From Nocardioides panacisoli (GTDB taxonomy: Bacteria > Actinomycetota > Actinomycetes > Propionibacteriales > Nocardioidaceae), in the NCBI RefSeq assembly GCF_019448235.1, contig NZ_CP080409.1:2170001-2234000 (forward strand): 64,000 bases of DNA, given 5' to 3'. The first letter of the stretch is position 1. Each line of letters starts with the position of its first letter. Made by a program: the position numbers and the translations under genes. Under the pieces are notes generated by a model. The model did not search any database and had not been told where the DNA came from. It saw only the letters and a list, made by a program, of their open reading frames with translations. Of this stretch, positions 31,633-39,414 are shown piece by piece.

Positions 31633-32292
31633 ATGAGCCGGTTCCAGATCGACGAGGCCACCGACGAGGAGATCGCCCGGGAGGAGGCCCTCTACGGCCC
31701 CTTCACCGACGCGGTCCGCGACCTCGTCGACGCCACGATCCGCACCCTCGTCGCCCCCGACGAGATCCGGCGCGCGCAGGCCGAGGTCGAGGCGATCACC
31801 GCCCGGCTGCGGGCCGAGCAGCTCCCCGGCTCCTACGGCGTGAAGTTCCGCGAGGACGGCCACGGACGTCCGTGGGGCAACGCGGTGATGGGGCTGCGCA
31901 ACCCGATCGCTCCCCCACTGGTGGTGGAGAAGCTCGAGGCCGGCCGGGTCGCGACCGACGTCGAGCTCGGCGCGGCGTACGAGGGTCCGCCCGGGCTGGT
32001 CCACGGCGGCGTCGTCGCACTCGTGCTCGACCAGCTCCTCGGCCAGGCCGTCAGCTCGGGCGGACGACCCGGGATGACGGGGACGCTCACGCTCACCTAC
32101 CGCCGCGGTACGCCGTTGGGTCCCCTGCGCGGCGAGGCCTGGATCGAGCACCGCGACGGCATCAAGACCTGGGGCCGCGGCCGCCTGCTCGACGGCGACG
32201 GCGAGGTCACCGCCGAGGCCGAGGGCGTGTTCATCCTGCCCCGCTGGGCGCGCGACCTCCCCGAGGCCGAGCACGTCTCCTACTTCGAGTAG
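31633..32292 (+). CDS. PaaI-type hotdog-fold acyl-CoA thioesterase
   Basis: A 219-residue protein with a charged N-terminal helix region (residues 1-65) and a C-terminal hotdog domain (LGAAYEGPPGLVHGGVVALVLDQLLGQAVSSGGRPGMTGTLTLTYRRGTPLG), the PaaI/THEM4-like motif. Such enzymes cleave acyl-CoA thioesters, often aromatic. TAGGGT lies six bases before the ATG with no ribosome site, so the transcript is probably leaderless. It is divergent from the GNAT gene and converges with the NDH-2 gene. Confidence 0.87.
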   Translation: MSRFQIDEATDEEIAREEALYGPFTDAVRDLVDATIRTLVAPDEIRRAQAEVEAITARLRAEQLPGSYGVKFREDGHGRPWGNAVMGLRNPIAPPLVVEKLEAGRVATDVELGAAYEGPPGLVHGGVVALVLDQLLGQAVSSGGRPGMTGTLTLTYRRGTPLGPLRGEAWIEHRDGIKTWGRGRLLDGDGEVTAEAEGVFILPRWARDLPEAEHVSYFE

Positions 32293-32306
32293 CGCCGGGA
32301 GACGCC

Positions 32307-33827
32307 TCAGGCGCCGATGTGGACGCCGCGCTCGTTGGCGTCGGAGAGCCGCGACTCCTCGGCGGCCTGCGCCTCGAGCTCCTCGCGGCGGCGGTGCTCG
32401 GCGTCGGCGTCGAACTGCCCCGGGTCGGAGACCAGGTCGCTCGCCCCGCGCTCGAGCCGCTGCAACGCCACCCGGGCGAAGATCTGCTGCTCGGTGGTGG
32501 TGCGCTCGGACCGGTCGCGGCCGATGAAGGAGATGAACCAGTGCATCACCGCGGTCACACGGTTCTTGAAGCCGGTGATGTAGAAGAGGTGCACGACCAG
32601 CCACATCAGCCAGGCGATGACGCCGGTGAGCCGCAGCTTGCCGACCATCGCGACGGCCCGGAACCGGCTGATGATGGCCATCGAACCCTTGTCGAAGTAC
32701 TTGAACGGCTCCTGGGCGGGCTTGCCCTTGACCCGACCGTCGATCTCCTTGGCGGCGTACTTCGCGCCCTGGATCGCGACCTGTGCGACACCGGGGAGGT
32801 TGTCCAACGAGATCATGTCGCCGACCACGAACACCTCCGGGTGGCCCGGCAGCGTCAGGTCGGGGTTGACCGAGATGCGACCGGCTCGGTCCAGGCCGGC
32901 GCCGGACTGCTCCGAGAGCGTCTTGCCGAGCGGGCTGGCCTGCACACCGGCGGCCCACACCTTGGTGATGGCGTCGATGCGCTCCTCGGTGTCGTCCTTG
33001 TACTTCACGACCAGGCCGCGCTCGTCGACGTCGGTCACCATCGCGCCGAGCTTGACCTCGACACCGAGGCCGCTGAGCTTGTCCTCGGTCCAGTCGCCGA
33101 GCTTCTTGCCGAACGGCGGCAGCACCTGCGGCGCCGCGTCGACGAGGATGACCCGCGCCTGCTTGCTGCTGATGGAGCGGAAGTCCTTCTTCAGCGTGCG
33201 GTGGGCGAGCTCGGCGATCTGGCCGGCCATCTCCACGCCGGTCGGGCCGGCACCCACGACGACGAAGGTGAGCAGGTGGTCGGTGGACTCGCCACGCTTG
33301 GCGGCGAGCTCGGCCATCTCGAAGGCACCGAAGATGCGGCCGCGCAGCTCGAGGGCGTCGTCGACGCTCTTCATGCCGGGCGCGTGCTCGGCGAAGTGGT
33401 CGTTGCCGAAGTAGGACTGGCCCGCGCCGGCAGCCACGATCAGCGAGTCGTACGGCGTGACGAGCTCGCGGCCCAGCACGTGCGAGACGACGTGCTGCTT
33501 GTCCAGGTCGATGTCGGTGACCTCGCCCAGCAGGACCTGGGCGTTCTTCTGGCCGGCGAGCACCTCACGGGTCGGCGGCGCGATCTCGCCCTCGGAGAGG
33601 ATGCCGGTCGCGACCTGGTAGAGCAGCGGCTGGAAGAGGTGGTGGGTCGTCTTGGCGATCATCGTCACCTCGACGTCGGCGTTGCGCAGCTCCTTGGTGC
33701 CGAACAGGCCACCGAAGCCCGAGCCGATCACGACCACCTGGTGGCGGTCCGATCGCTGGTGGGCCATGCGGTCTGCCCGGTTGCCCTGGTCACGCTGGTC
33801 GGCGCCGGCGTTGTCCTTGGCTGCCAT
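32307..33827 (-). CDS. ndh: Type II NADH dehydrogenase (NDH-2)
   Basis: A 506-residue membrane-associated flavoprotein passing electrons from NADH to quinone without pumping protons. FAD motif VVVIGSGFGGLFGTKEL near residues 31-47, TTHHLFQPLLYQVATGILSEGEIAPP, the NADH motif FVVVGAGPTGVEMAGQIAEL, and VFVVGDMISLDNLPGVAQVAIQGAKYAA are all present, with a C-terminal amphipathic/hydrophobic region (LRLTGVIAWLMWLVVHLFYITGF) for membrane binding. A GGAGG site precedes the ATG. The C-terminal 60 residues are charged. Confidence 0.93.
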   Translation of the reverse strand: MAAKDNAGADQRDQGNRADRMAHQRSDRHQVVVIGSGFGGLFGTKELRNADVEVTMIAKTTHHLFQPLLYQVATGILSEGEIAPPTREVLAGQKNAQVLLGEVTDIDLDKQHVVSHVLGRELVTPYDSLIVAAGAGQSYFGNDHFAEHAPGMKSVDDALELRGRIFGAFEMAELAAKRGESTDHLLTFVVVGAGPTGVEMAGQIAELAHRTLKKDFRSISSKQARVILVDAAPQVLPPFGKKLGDWTEDKLSGLGVEVKLGAMVTDVDERGLVVKYKDDTEERIDAITKVWAAGVQASPLGKTLSEQSGAGLDRAGRISVNPDLTLPGHPEVFVVGDMISLDNLPGVAQVAIQGAKYAAKEIDGRVKGKPAQEPFKYFDKGSMAIISRFRAVAMVGKLRLTGVIAWLMWLVVHLFYITGFKNRVTAVMHWFISFIGRDRSERTTTEQQIFARVALQRLERGASDLVSDPGQFDADAEHRRREELEAQAAEESRLSDANERGVHIGA

Positions 33828-33898
33828 GTTGAACTGCCTCCTGCGGCGGACGAGATCCTCGAGCCTGGTGCGTCGGCCGGGCCCGCGCGGGTGGCGCG

Positions 33899-33982
33899 GA
33901 CCGCCGACATCGCCAGTATTCCGCCGACACCGCCCCGGGCAGCAATCGTCGGCGGTGTGAGATTGACTGCTCCGCCGACGGC
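33899..33982. repeat. CCGCCGAC-rich repeated stretch before crcB
   Basis: The octamer CCGCCGAC occurs three times (starting near 33901, 33920 and 33972) and its complement GTCGGCGG once between, giving short direct and inverted repeats such as ACACCGCC/GGCGGTGT. The 193-base gap otherwise holds only promoter-like sequence. I see no fluoride-riboswitch pattern here. Confidence 0.4.
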
Positions 33983-34020
33983 GCCGCGGCTCCGGCCCGC
34001 GCGACGCCTACGATCGGCGG

Positions 34021-34410
34021 GTGATCCCGCCGCGCCTGCTCCTCGCCGTCGCCGCGGGTGGCGCTGCCGGTGCGGTGCTGCGGTACGCCGCGGGCGAGGT
34101 CCTTCCCGAGGGCGACGGTGTCCCGTGGACCACCTTCGCGGTCAACCTGCTCGGCGCCGCCCTGCTCGCGGGGCTGGAGCTGCTGGCACCGGCGCGGCGT
34201 TCGCGCACCGTGGCGGCCGGCCTGGGGCCCGGACTGCTCGGCGGCTTCACCACCTTCTCGGCCACCTCCGAGCAGGGACGTGCACTGCTGGCGCAGGGTG
34301 ACCCGGCCCTCGCGGCGGCGTACCTGCTCGGGACGCTGGGCGCCTGCCTCGTCGCGGTGACGCTGGTGGGGCGACTCGCCCCGCCGCTGCCCGAGGAGGA
34401 CGAGCGATGA
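34021..34410 (+). CDS. crcB: CrcB/Fluc fluoride channel subunit (first)
   Basis: A 129-residue four-helix protein with the Fluc motifs GGAAGAVLRYAAGE, WTTFAVNLLGAALLAG and GLLGGFTTFSATSEQ. Fluc channels export toxic fluoride passively and, when encoded as a pair like this, act as heterodimers. The GTG is six bases after TACGAT, consistent with a leaderless transcript. The stop overlaps the second subunit by four bases. Confidence 0.93.
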   Translation: MIPPRLLLAVAAGGAAGAVLRYAAGEVLPEGDGVPWTTFAVNLLGAALLAGLELLAPARRSRTVAAGLGPGLLGGFTTFSATSEQGRALLAQGDPALAAAYLLGTLGACLVAVTLVGRLAPPLPEEDER

Positions 34411-34733
34411 CGTGGCTGTGGGTGGCGCTGGGTGCGGCCGTCGGGGCGCCGTTGCGCTACGCGCTCGGGCAGTGGCTCGACGGGCGGTTCCACCGCGGCA
34501 CGCTGGTGGCCAACACGCTCGGCTCGCTGCTGCTGGGCATGACGGTGGGCTGGTCGCTGGACGGTGCCGCGGTGGCGCTGGTCGCGGTGGGCTTCTGCGG
34601 CGGCCTGACGACGTACTCCTCCTTCGCCGTGCAGGTGCGCGACCTGCCGCTGCGCACCGCTGTCGCGTACGCCGCCACCACGGTCGCGTTGGGACTGCTG
34701 GCGTGCACGGGCGGGTTCCTCCTCGCCCGCTGA
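34407..34733 (+). CDS. crcB: CrcB/Fluc fluoride channel subunit (second)
   Basis: A 108-residue partner subunit with LGAAVGAPLRYALGQWLD, GTLVANTLGSLLLGM and GFCGGLTTYSSFAVQ, where the TTYS/TTFS stretch lines the fluoride path. Its ATG overlaps the first subunit stop (ATGA), so the two are co-translated in near equal amounts, as expected for a heterodimeric channel. Confidence 0.93.
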   Translation: MTWLWVALGAAVGAPLRYALGQWLDGRFHRGTLVANTLGSLLLGMTVGWSLDGAAVALVAVGFCGGLTTYSSFAVQVRDLPLRTAVAYAATTVALGLLACTGGFLLAR

Positions 34734-34749
34734 CCCGACCGGAGCCGGG

Positions 34750-35106
34750 TCAGCCGTAGCCGAGCTCGTGCAGCCGGTCGTCGTCGATGCCGAAGTGGTG
34801 GGCGATCTCGTGCACGACGGTGATGCGGATCTGCTCGACGAGCTCGTCCTCGTCGCGGCAGAAGTCCAGCAGCGGGTTGCGGAAGATGAAGACCTGGTTG
34901 GGCAGGCCCGGCGGTGCCCACGCGTCGCCCTCGGTGAGCGCGACGCCGTCGTAGAGCCCGAGCAGGTCCGCCGGCTGGTCGGCGGGCGGCTCGTCCTCCA
35001 CCAGGACGGCGAGGTTGCGCACCCGCGCGGCGAGCTCGTCGGGGATCTCGTCCAGGGCGCGCTCGACGACCTCGTCGAAGCGTTCGGCATCCATCTCGAC
35101 CGGCAC
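34750..35106 (-). CDS. Small zincin-like metallopeptidase family protein
   Basis: A 118-residue protein with the zinc motif HEIAHHFGIDDDRLHELGY near its end: two His of HExxH, plus an Asp/His set downstream. The N-terminal half (MDAERFDEVVERALDEIPDELAARVRNLAVLVEDEP) and FRNPLLDFCRDEDELVEQIRITVVHEIAHH match the short actinobacterial metallopeptidase family of unknown substrate. The GTG at 35106 is preferred because CACAAT lies exactly six bases upstream, in the leaderless pattern; an ATG four codons later is the alternative. Confidence 0.85.
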   Translation of the reverse strand: MPVEMDAERFDEVVERALDEIPDELAARVRNLAVLVEDEPPADQPADLLGLYDGVALTEGDAWAPPGLPNQVFIFRNPLLDFCRDEDELVEQIRITVVHEIAHHFGIDDDRLHELGYG

Positions 35107-35159
35107 GCCCCCATTGTGCCGGGGCCGGTCACACCTGACCCGCGGAGCGGTCGTGGCGG

Positions 35160-35194
35160 AAAAACAACGACGCCCGGACCGTGTGGTCCGGGCG
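35160..35194 (-). terminator. Intrinsic terminator after tRNA-Asp
   Basis: On the minus strand CGCCCGGACC pairs with GGTCCGGGCG around a four-base loop, followed by TCGTTGTTTTT. It lies three bases past the tRNA CCA end and is the clearest T-tailed terminator in the window. Confidence 0.9.
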
Positions 35195-35197
35195 TGC

Positions 35198-35274
35198 TGG
35201 CGACCCCGACGGGACTCGAACCCGCGGCCTCCGCCGTGACAGGGCGGCGCGCTAACCAACTGCGCTACGGGGCC
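35198..35274 (-). tRNA. tRNA-Asp (anticodon GTC)
   Basis: Acceptor GGCCCCG/CGGGGTC (with G2:U71), D-arm GCGCAGTTGGTTAGCGC, anticodon loop CTGTCAC (GTC), T-arm GCGGGTTCGAGTCCCGT and an encoded CCA (35198-35200). It follows tRNA-Glu on the same strand, 72 bases downstream. Confidence 0.95.
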
Positions 35275-35346
35275 ATGTGAAGCGGGAGGAACTCTAGCCC
35301 ATGCCCGGTGGCCGGAACCAATCGGGAGGCCCTCCCGCTCCTGGAG

Positions 35347-35419
35347 CACCCCCGACCGGATTCGAACCGGCGCTACCGCCGTGAAAGGGCGGGGTCCTGG
35401 GCCACTAGACGACGGGGGC
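35347..35419 (-). tRNA. tRNA-Glu (anticodon TTC)
   Basis: Acceptor GCCCCCG/CGGGGGT (G1:U72), anticodon loop CTTTCAC giving TTC, T-arm CCGGTTCGAATCCGG. Discriminator G; CCA is not encoded. It is upstream of tRNA-Asp on the minus strand and head-to-head with tRNA-Phe. Confidence 0.95.
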
Positions 35420-35496
35420 TGGACCGCGCCCCAGCATAGGGGCCGGGAGGTCGCTTTCGGGATTCGGGACCGTCTCCGGTAAGGTTCCGACCGCTC

Positions 35497-35570
35497 GGGC
35501 AGGTAGCTCAGTTGGTACGAGCGTCCGCCTGAAAAGTGGAAGGTCGGCGGTTCGACCCCGCCCCTGCCCA
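35497..35570 (+). tRNA. tRNA-Phe (anticodon GAA)
   Basis: Acceptor GGGCAGG/CCTGCCC, anticodon stem TCCGC/GTGGA with loop CTGAAAA (GAA), T-arm GGCGG/CCGCC with TTCGACC, discriminator A, no encoded CCA. It is divergent from the Glu-Asp pair and is followed by a terminator. Confidence 0.95.
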
Positions 35571-35579
35571 CGAGCACGG

Positions 35580-35615
35580 ACGCCCCCGCCCGCCGGCGGG
35601 GGCGTTCGCTTTTCC
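35580..35615 (+). terminator. Intrinsic terminator after tRNA-Phe
   Basis: ACGCCCCCGCC (35580-35590) pairs perfectly with GGCGGGGGCGT (35595-35605) around a four-base loop and is followed by TCGCTTTT. Confidence 0.88.
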
Positions 35616-35622
35616 GGCCGCG

Positions 35623-37032
35623 ATGCCGACGCGGCGCGGGTTCTGGTTCACTCAGCCCGTGCACCTACCGACGGGACGCTTCACCGAGGTCGCGCGCCAC
35701 CGCCCCGTCGCCCCGGTCGCCGACTGCCCGACCATCGCCACGGACACGGCCTCGCGCCCCACGGCGTACGCCGCCCCGTCGGCCGCGATCGAGCTCGACC
35801 TCACCGACGCGGCACGCCGGGGCGAGGTCGCGGCCCACCTCACCGACGCCCGCGGCGCCCGGCTCACCGCGCACCTGCGCGACGGCCGGATCGGCCTGAG
35901 GATCGCCACCGACCGCACGACGGACCACCACAGTCGGCGCCACGGCCGTGCTCGGCGACCCGAGGCGCTCGCGCTCACGCTGACCGGTCGCCACCTCACC
36001 GCACTCACCCGCGAGCAGGGGCGTTGGATCGCGCGTGCCCGCGTCGACCTCGCCCGACGCCTGGTGCCCCACGACCCGGCCTGGCTGGCGGGCCTGGTCA
36101 GCGGCTGGTCGGCCGACCCCGGCACGGTGCACGGCTGGCGCGCCGGTGTCTTCGGCCAGCTGGGCCTGCGGGACCTGCGCCTGGTCACCCACGCCAACGG
36201 GACGGCGTACCGCGACGACACCGGGGTGCTGCTCTCGGCGACCAGCGCCGGCCCGGGCTTCTTCGACACCGCCCACACCTCGCTGTGGCACCTCGACACC
36301 ACGACCCACGCGCTGACGCACCGCAGCGACCTGTGGTTCACCCGACCCGACCGGCCGGGGGTGTACGGCGACCACGCCAGCCACGTGGTGCGCGACGGTG
36401 AGGAGTGGCTCGTCGCGACGAGCACGTGGGGCGACTTCGCGCTGCCGGGGCGGCGGCCCGACCAGCACGGCAAGCCGTGGGTCGACGTGACGCTGGCCCG
36501 GTCCGGTGGCGACCTCGCCGCGGGCACCCACGTGCTGACGACCACGCCGCTGCCGCTGCCCACCGACGGACTGACGTCGGTGGGGGTGTGGGACCCCCAC
36601 CTGCTGCGGACCGCGGAGGGGTGGCTGGTGGGCTTCGTGAGCGCCCGGAAGTACTTCGAGTTCCACCCCGCACTCGCCGCCGGGCCCGACCTCGACGCGC
36701 TGTCGCTGGTCGGTGCGGTCACCGACCGGCGCGAGACCGAGGGCACCACGCTCGTGCCGACCGCGGACGGCGTACGGGTGCTGGCCAGCGACGGGCCACG
36801 CAACCCGCGCCGCCTGCGCCGCCGCCACCCCGTCCTGGACCGCGACCTGCGCGAGGTCGGCACGCTCGACGCGCCCTACCTCAGCAACATCGGCTGGCCC
36901 ACGCTGGTGCCGCCGGGACCGGGTCAGCCGGACTGGCTGATGGTGACCTTCGACGGCACCCCGGCCGGTGGTCGGCTGGCCGGCTACGGGACCCACGGCG
37001 ACGTTGTGGTCCTTTCATCCACCACCCCCTAG
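35623..37032 (+). CDS. Uncharacterised protein, possible beta-propeller glycosidase-like
   Basis: A protein of 469 residues (ATG at 35623) or 457 (GTG at 35659); neither start has a ribosome site. There is no signal peptide or membrane segment. The second half contains repeated W/G-rich strands such as LWFTRPDRPGVYGDHASHVV, WLVATSTWGDFALPG, VGVWDPHLLRTAEGWLVGFV and NIGWPTLVPPG, which read like blades of a five-bladed propeller as in GH43/GH32-type proteins. I cannot identify the catalytic acids with confidence, so no reaction is assigned. It stands between the tRNA-Phe terminator and the oxidoreductase gene. Confidence 0.55.
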   Translation: MPTRRGFWFTQPVHLPTGRFTEVARHRPVAPVADCPTIATDTASRPTAYAAPSAAIELDLTDAARRGEVAAHLTDARGARLTAHLRDGRIGLRIATDRTTDHHSRRHGRARRPEALALTLTGRHLTALTREQGRWIARARVDLARRLVPHDPAWLAGLVSGWSADPGTVHGWRAGVFGQLGLRDLRLVTHANGTAYRDDTGVLLSATSAGPGFFDTAHTSLWHLDTTTHALTHRSDLWFTRPDRPGVYGDHASHVVRDGEEWLVATSTWGDFALPGRRPDQHGKPWVDVTLARSGGDLAAGTHVLTTTPLPLPTDGLTSVGVWDPHLLRTAEGWLVGFVSARKYFEFHPALAAGPDLDALSLVGAVTDRRETEGTTLVPTADGVRVLASDGPRNPRRLRRRHPVLDRDLREVGTLDAPYLSNIGWPTLVPPGPGQPDWLMVTFDGTPAGGRLAGYGTHGDVVVLSSTTP

Positions 37033-37084
37033 TCTTTTCGGTCCCACGGGTGTCGTGGGAAAGATCGAGCGGGAGGTGAAGCCG

Positions 37085-38197
37085 GTGTCGGCGATTCCCA
37101 CCACCATGAAGGCAGTGCAACTGGTCGGCCACGGCGGACTCGACCAGCTGGTCTACCGCGAGGACGTGCCCACGCCTCGCCCCGCCGCCGGCGAGGTCCT
37201 CATCGAGGTCACCGCCTGCGGCATGAACAACACCGACGTCTGGGTCCGGGAGGGTGCCTACGGCACCGAGACCGACCCCGCGTCGGTCTCGACCTGGCGT
37301 CGCGGGCGCTCCACGCTGGAGTTCCCCCGCATCCAGGGCACCGACACCGTCGGGCGCATCGTCGCCGTCGGTGACGGCGTCCCCGAGGAGCGGATCGGCC
37401 AGCGCGTGATGGTCGACTTCAGCATCTACAACCGGCCCGAGGGCGACGAGAGCCTGGCCGACATCGACTACATCGGCCACGGTCGCGACGGCGGGTACGC
37501 CGAGTACACGACCGTGCCGACCGAGAACGCCCACGAGGTCGCCTCCGACATCAGCGACGCGGGGTTGGCGACGTTCTGCTGCGCCTACCTCACCGCCGAG
37601 CAGATGCTCGACCGCGCCCGGCTCGCCGAGGGCGAGCGCGTGCTGGTCACCGGCGCGTCCGGCGGCGTCGGCTCCGCGATCATCCAGCTCGCCCGCGTGC
37701 GCGGCGCGATACCGTACGCCGTCTCCAGCGCCGGCAAGGAGGACGCACTCCGCGAGATCGGTGCCGAGGGCGTCATCCTGCGCGACACCGATGACCTGGT
37801 CGCCGAGGTCGAGCGGGTCGTCGACGGCCCCGTCGACGTCGCGGCCGACCTGGTCGCGGGACCGATGTTCAACGACCTGCTGCGCATCCTGCGCCCCGAG
37901 GGCCGCTACACCACCGCCGGTGCCATCGGCGGTCCGGTCGTCGACTTCGACCTGCGCACGATGTACCTCAAGCAGCTGGAGATCCACGGCTCGTCCCAGG
38001 GCACGCGCACGGCGTTCCGCCGCCTGGTGCGCTACATCACCGACGGCGACATCAAGCCGCTGCTGGACCGGACCTACCGGCTCTCGGACTTCCACGAGGC
38101 CCAGCGCAACTTCATGGCCAAGTCCTACATCGGCAAGCTCGTGGTCGTGCCGGACCAGCACTGGGACACCGTGGGGGCGCCGCATGTCGGATCGTGA
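37085..38197 (+). CDS. Zinc-binding-dehydrogenase/quinone-oxidoreductase (MDR) family protein
   Basis: A 370-residue medium-chain dehydrogenase. The GroES-like N-terminal domain begins MKAVQLVGHGGLDQLVYREDVPTPRPAAGEVLIEVTACGMNNTDVWVREG, and the nucleotide motif GASGGVGSAIIQLAR lies near residue 200. The catalytic zinc set of alcohol dehydrogenases is not obvious, so a quinone-oxidoreductase or crotonyl-CoA-reductase-like NADPH reaction is likelier. The GTG follows a GGGAGG site; an ATG eight codons in is an alternative. Its end overlaps the next gene by 14 bases, so the two are one operon. Confidence 0.85.
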   Translation: MSAIPTTMKAVQLVGHGGLDQLVYREDVPTPRPAAGEVLIEVTACGMNNTDVWVREGAYGTETDPASVSTWRRGRSTLEFPRIQGTDTVGRIVAVGDGVPEERIGQRVMVDFSIYNRPEGDESLADIDYIGHGRDGGYAEYTTVPTENAHEVASDISDAGLATFCCAYLTAEQMLDRARLAEGERVLVTGASGGVGSAIIQLARVRGAIPYAVSSAGKEDALREIGAEGVILRDTDDLVAEVERVVDGPVDVAADLVAGPMFNDLLRILRPEGRYTTAGAIGGPVVDFDLRTMYLKQLEIHGSSQGTRTAFRRLVRYITDGDIKPLLDRTYRLSDFHEAQRNFMAKSYIGKLVVVPDQHWDTVGAPHVGS

Positions 38198-39218
38198 GCG
38201 CATCCTCGAGCTGATCGACACCCAGTCCGGCGGCGACGTCAGCCGGATCGTCACCTCGGGCATCGGCCCCCTGCCGGGCACGAGCGTGCTGGAGAAGCTG
38301 CGCTACATCCAGTCCGAGGGCGACGGCCTGCGGCGCCTGCTGCTCTCCGAGCCCTACGGCGACCCGGCCATGTCGGTGGACCTCATCGTCGAGCCGGGGC
38401 ACCCGGAGGCGCAGGCGGGCTACATCATCATGGAGGCGATGGGGTACCCGATGTACTCCGGCTCCAACACGATCTGCACCGCCACCGCACTACTGCAGAG
38501 CGGCGCGATCGAGATGCGGGAGGGCCTGCAGGACGTCGTCCTGGAGTCCCCGGCCGGCCTCGCACGGATCAAGGCCAAGGTGACCAACGGGCGCGTCGAG
38601 TCGATCACGACCCAGGGCGAGCCGGCGTACGTCGCCGAGGAGGGGCTCTCGGTCGAGGTGCCGCACTACGGCCGCGTCGAGTTCGACCTGGTGTGGAGCG
38701 GCGCCTACTTCGCGATGGTCGACGCGTCGCGCCACGGCTTCACCATCATGGCCTCGGAGGAGATCGCGCTCGCCGCGTTCGGCGACGCGTTCGTGCGTGC
38801 GGCGCGTCCGGGACTGCTCCAGGAGCACCCCGAGCTCGGCGACGTCGGACCGCTGCCGTTCGCCCACTTCATGGGGCCGGTGCGCACGCTCGGCGAGGGG
38901 CGGCTGGAGTCGCCGTCGGCGACGTACGTCCACCCGGGCGTGATCTGCCGCAGCCCCACCGGCACCGGCACCTCGGCCCGGTTGGCGCTGATGGCGCGCC
39001 GGGGCGAGATCGGTGAGGGCGACTCGCTGGAGACGATCTCACCGCGCGGCAACCGGTTCGTCGGCACGGTGATGGAGGACGCGCAGGTCGGCGAGTACGC
39101 CGCACTGCACTCGACCATCACCGGTCGCGCCCGGCTGATGGCCCACTCCCGGATCGTGGTCGACCTCGACGACCCGCTCGTCGACGTCTCCGACCTGGAG
39201 GGACTCCTCACGCCGTAG
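38184..39218 (+). CDS. Proline racemase-fold protein lacking both catalytic cysteines
   Basis: A 344-residue protein of the proline racemase/hydroxyproline epimerase family: TSGIGPLPGTSVLEKLRY, RLLLSEPYGDPAMSVDLIVEP, HPGVICRSPTGTGTSARLALM and HSRIVVDLDDPL. In true racemases two cysteines act as acid and base (MCGH and PCGTGTSA). Here they are Ser92 (YSGSN) and Thr259 (SPTGTGTSA), so the known racemase chemistry cannot operate; a dehydratase or lyase-like activity is possible. It is translationally linked to the MDR gene upstream. The substrate may be a hydroxyproline-like or other alpha-substituted acid. Confidence 0.85.
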   Translation: MSDRERILELIDTQSGGDVSRIVTSGIGPLPGTSVLEKLRYIQSEGDGLRRLLLSEPYGDPAMSVDLIVEPGHPEAQAGYIIMEAMGYPMYSGSNTICTATALLQSGAIEMREGLQDVVLESPAGLARIKAKVTNGRVESITTQGEPAYVAEEGLSVEVPHYGRVEFDLVWSGAYFAMVDASRHGFTIMASEEIALAAFGDAFVRAARPGLLQEHPELGDVGPLPFAHFMGPVRTLGEGRLESPSATYVHPGVICRSPTGTGTSARLALMARRGEIGEGDSLETISPRGNRFVGTVMEDAQVGEYAALHSTITGRARLMAHSRIVVDLDDPLVDVSDLEGLLTP

Positions 39219-39226
39219 CCCGGTGA

Positions 39227-39297
39227 CGAGTCGGCGTGAACTCGGCGAGTTCACGCCGACTCGGCGGTGTCCGGAGCCGAGTTGGCGCCGACTCGGC
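39227..39297. repeat. Paired intergenic palindromes (GAGTCGGCG family, copy A)
   Basis: Hairpin 1: 17-bp perfect arms 39227-39243 and 39247-39263, a three-base loop, starting CGAGTCGGCGTGAACTC. Hairpin 2: the near-palindrome 39276-39297, GCCGAGTTGGC/GCCGACTCGGC with one mismatch. It follows the proline-racemase-like stop by nine bases and may also end that transcript. Related copies occur near 56881 and 60515. Confidence 0.85.
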
Positions 39298-39323
39298 AAG
39301 GTGTGATCCGGCCCACGTGGCGT

Positions 39324-39329
39324 TAGGCT
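39324..39329 (+). promoter_or_regulatory. Possible -10 hexamer for the amino acid dehydrogenase gene
   Basis: TAGGCT, in the TANNNT pattern common in this window, lies 85 bases before the ATG. The -35 is weak (GTGTGA, 17 bases upstream), so this is tentative. It lies just past the palindromes of the preceding gene. Confidence 0.35.
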
Positions 39330-39414
39330 CGGACCAGAACGGGTCGCACCACCCCTCGCGGCCCGGGACACCCCGCCACCCACCCGCGTGGCACGACCGA
39401 AAGCGACACCACCC

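Noticed and set aside
33828..34020. Fluoride riboswitch before crcB
   Set aside because: The GGNGATGG...CTCCC core of the crcB motif is not present, and a TACGAT hexamer six bases before the GTG leaves no room for a leader.
31329..34301. A 990-codon plus-strand frame opposite NDH-2
   Set aside because: NDH-2 on the minus strand is complete with FAD and NADH motifs; the plus frame is a shadow.
35198..35570. tRNA cluster as an integration site
   Set aside because: Three tRNA genes are intact, and no integrase or repeated 3' tRNA end was found within the next 5 kb.
35580..35622. Start of the propeller-like gene within or near tRNA-Phe (35536)
   Set aside because: The frame is open there, but it would overlap the tRNA and its terminator; starts at 35623 or 35659 are more sensible.
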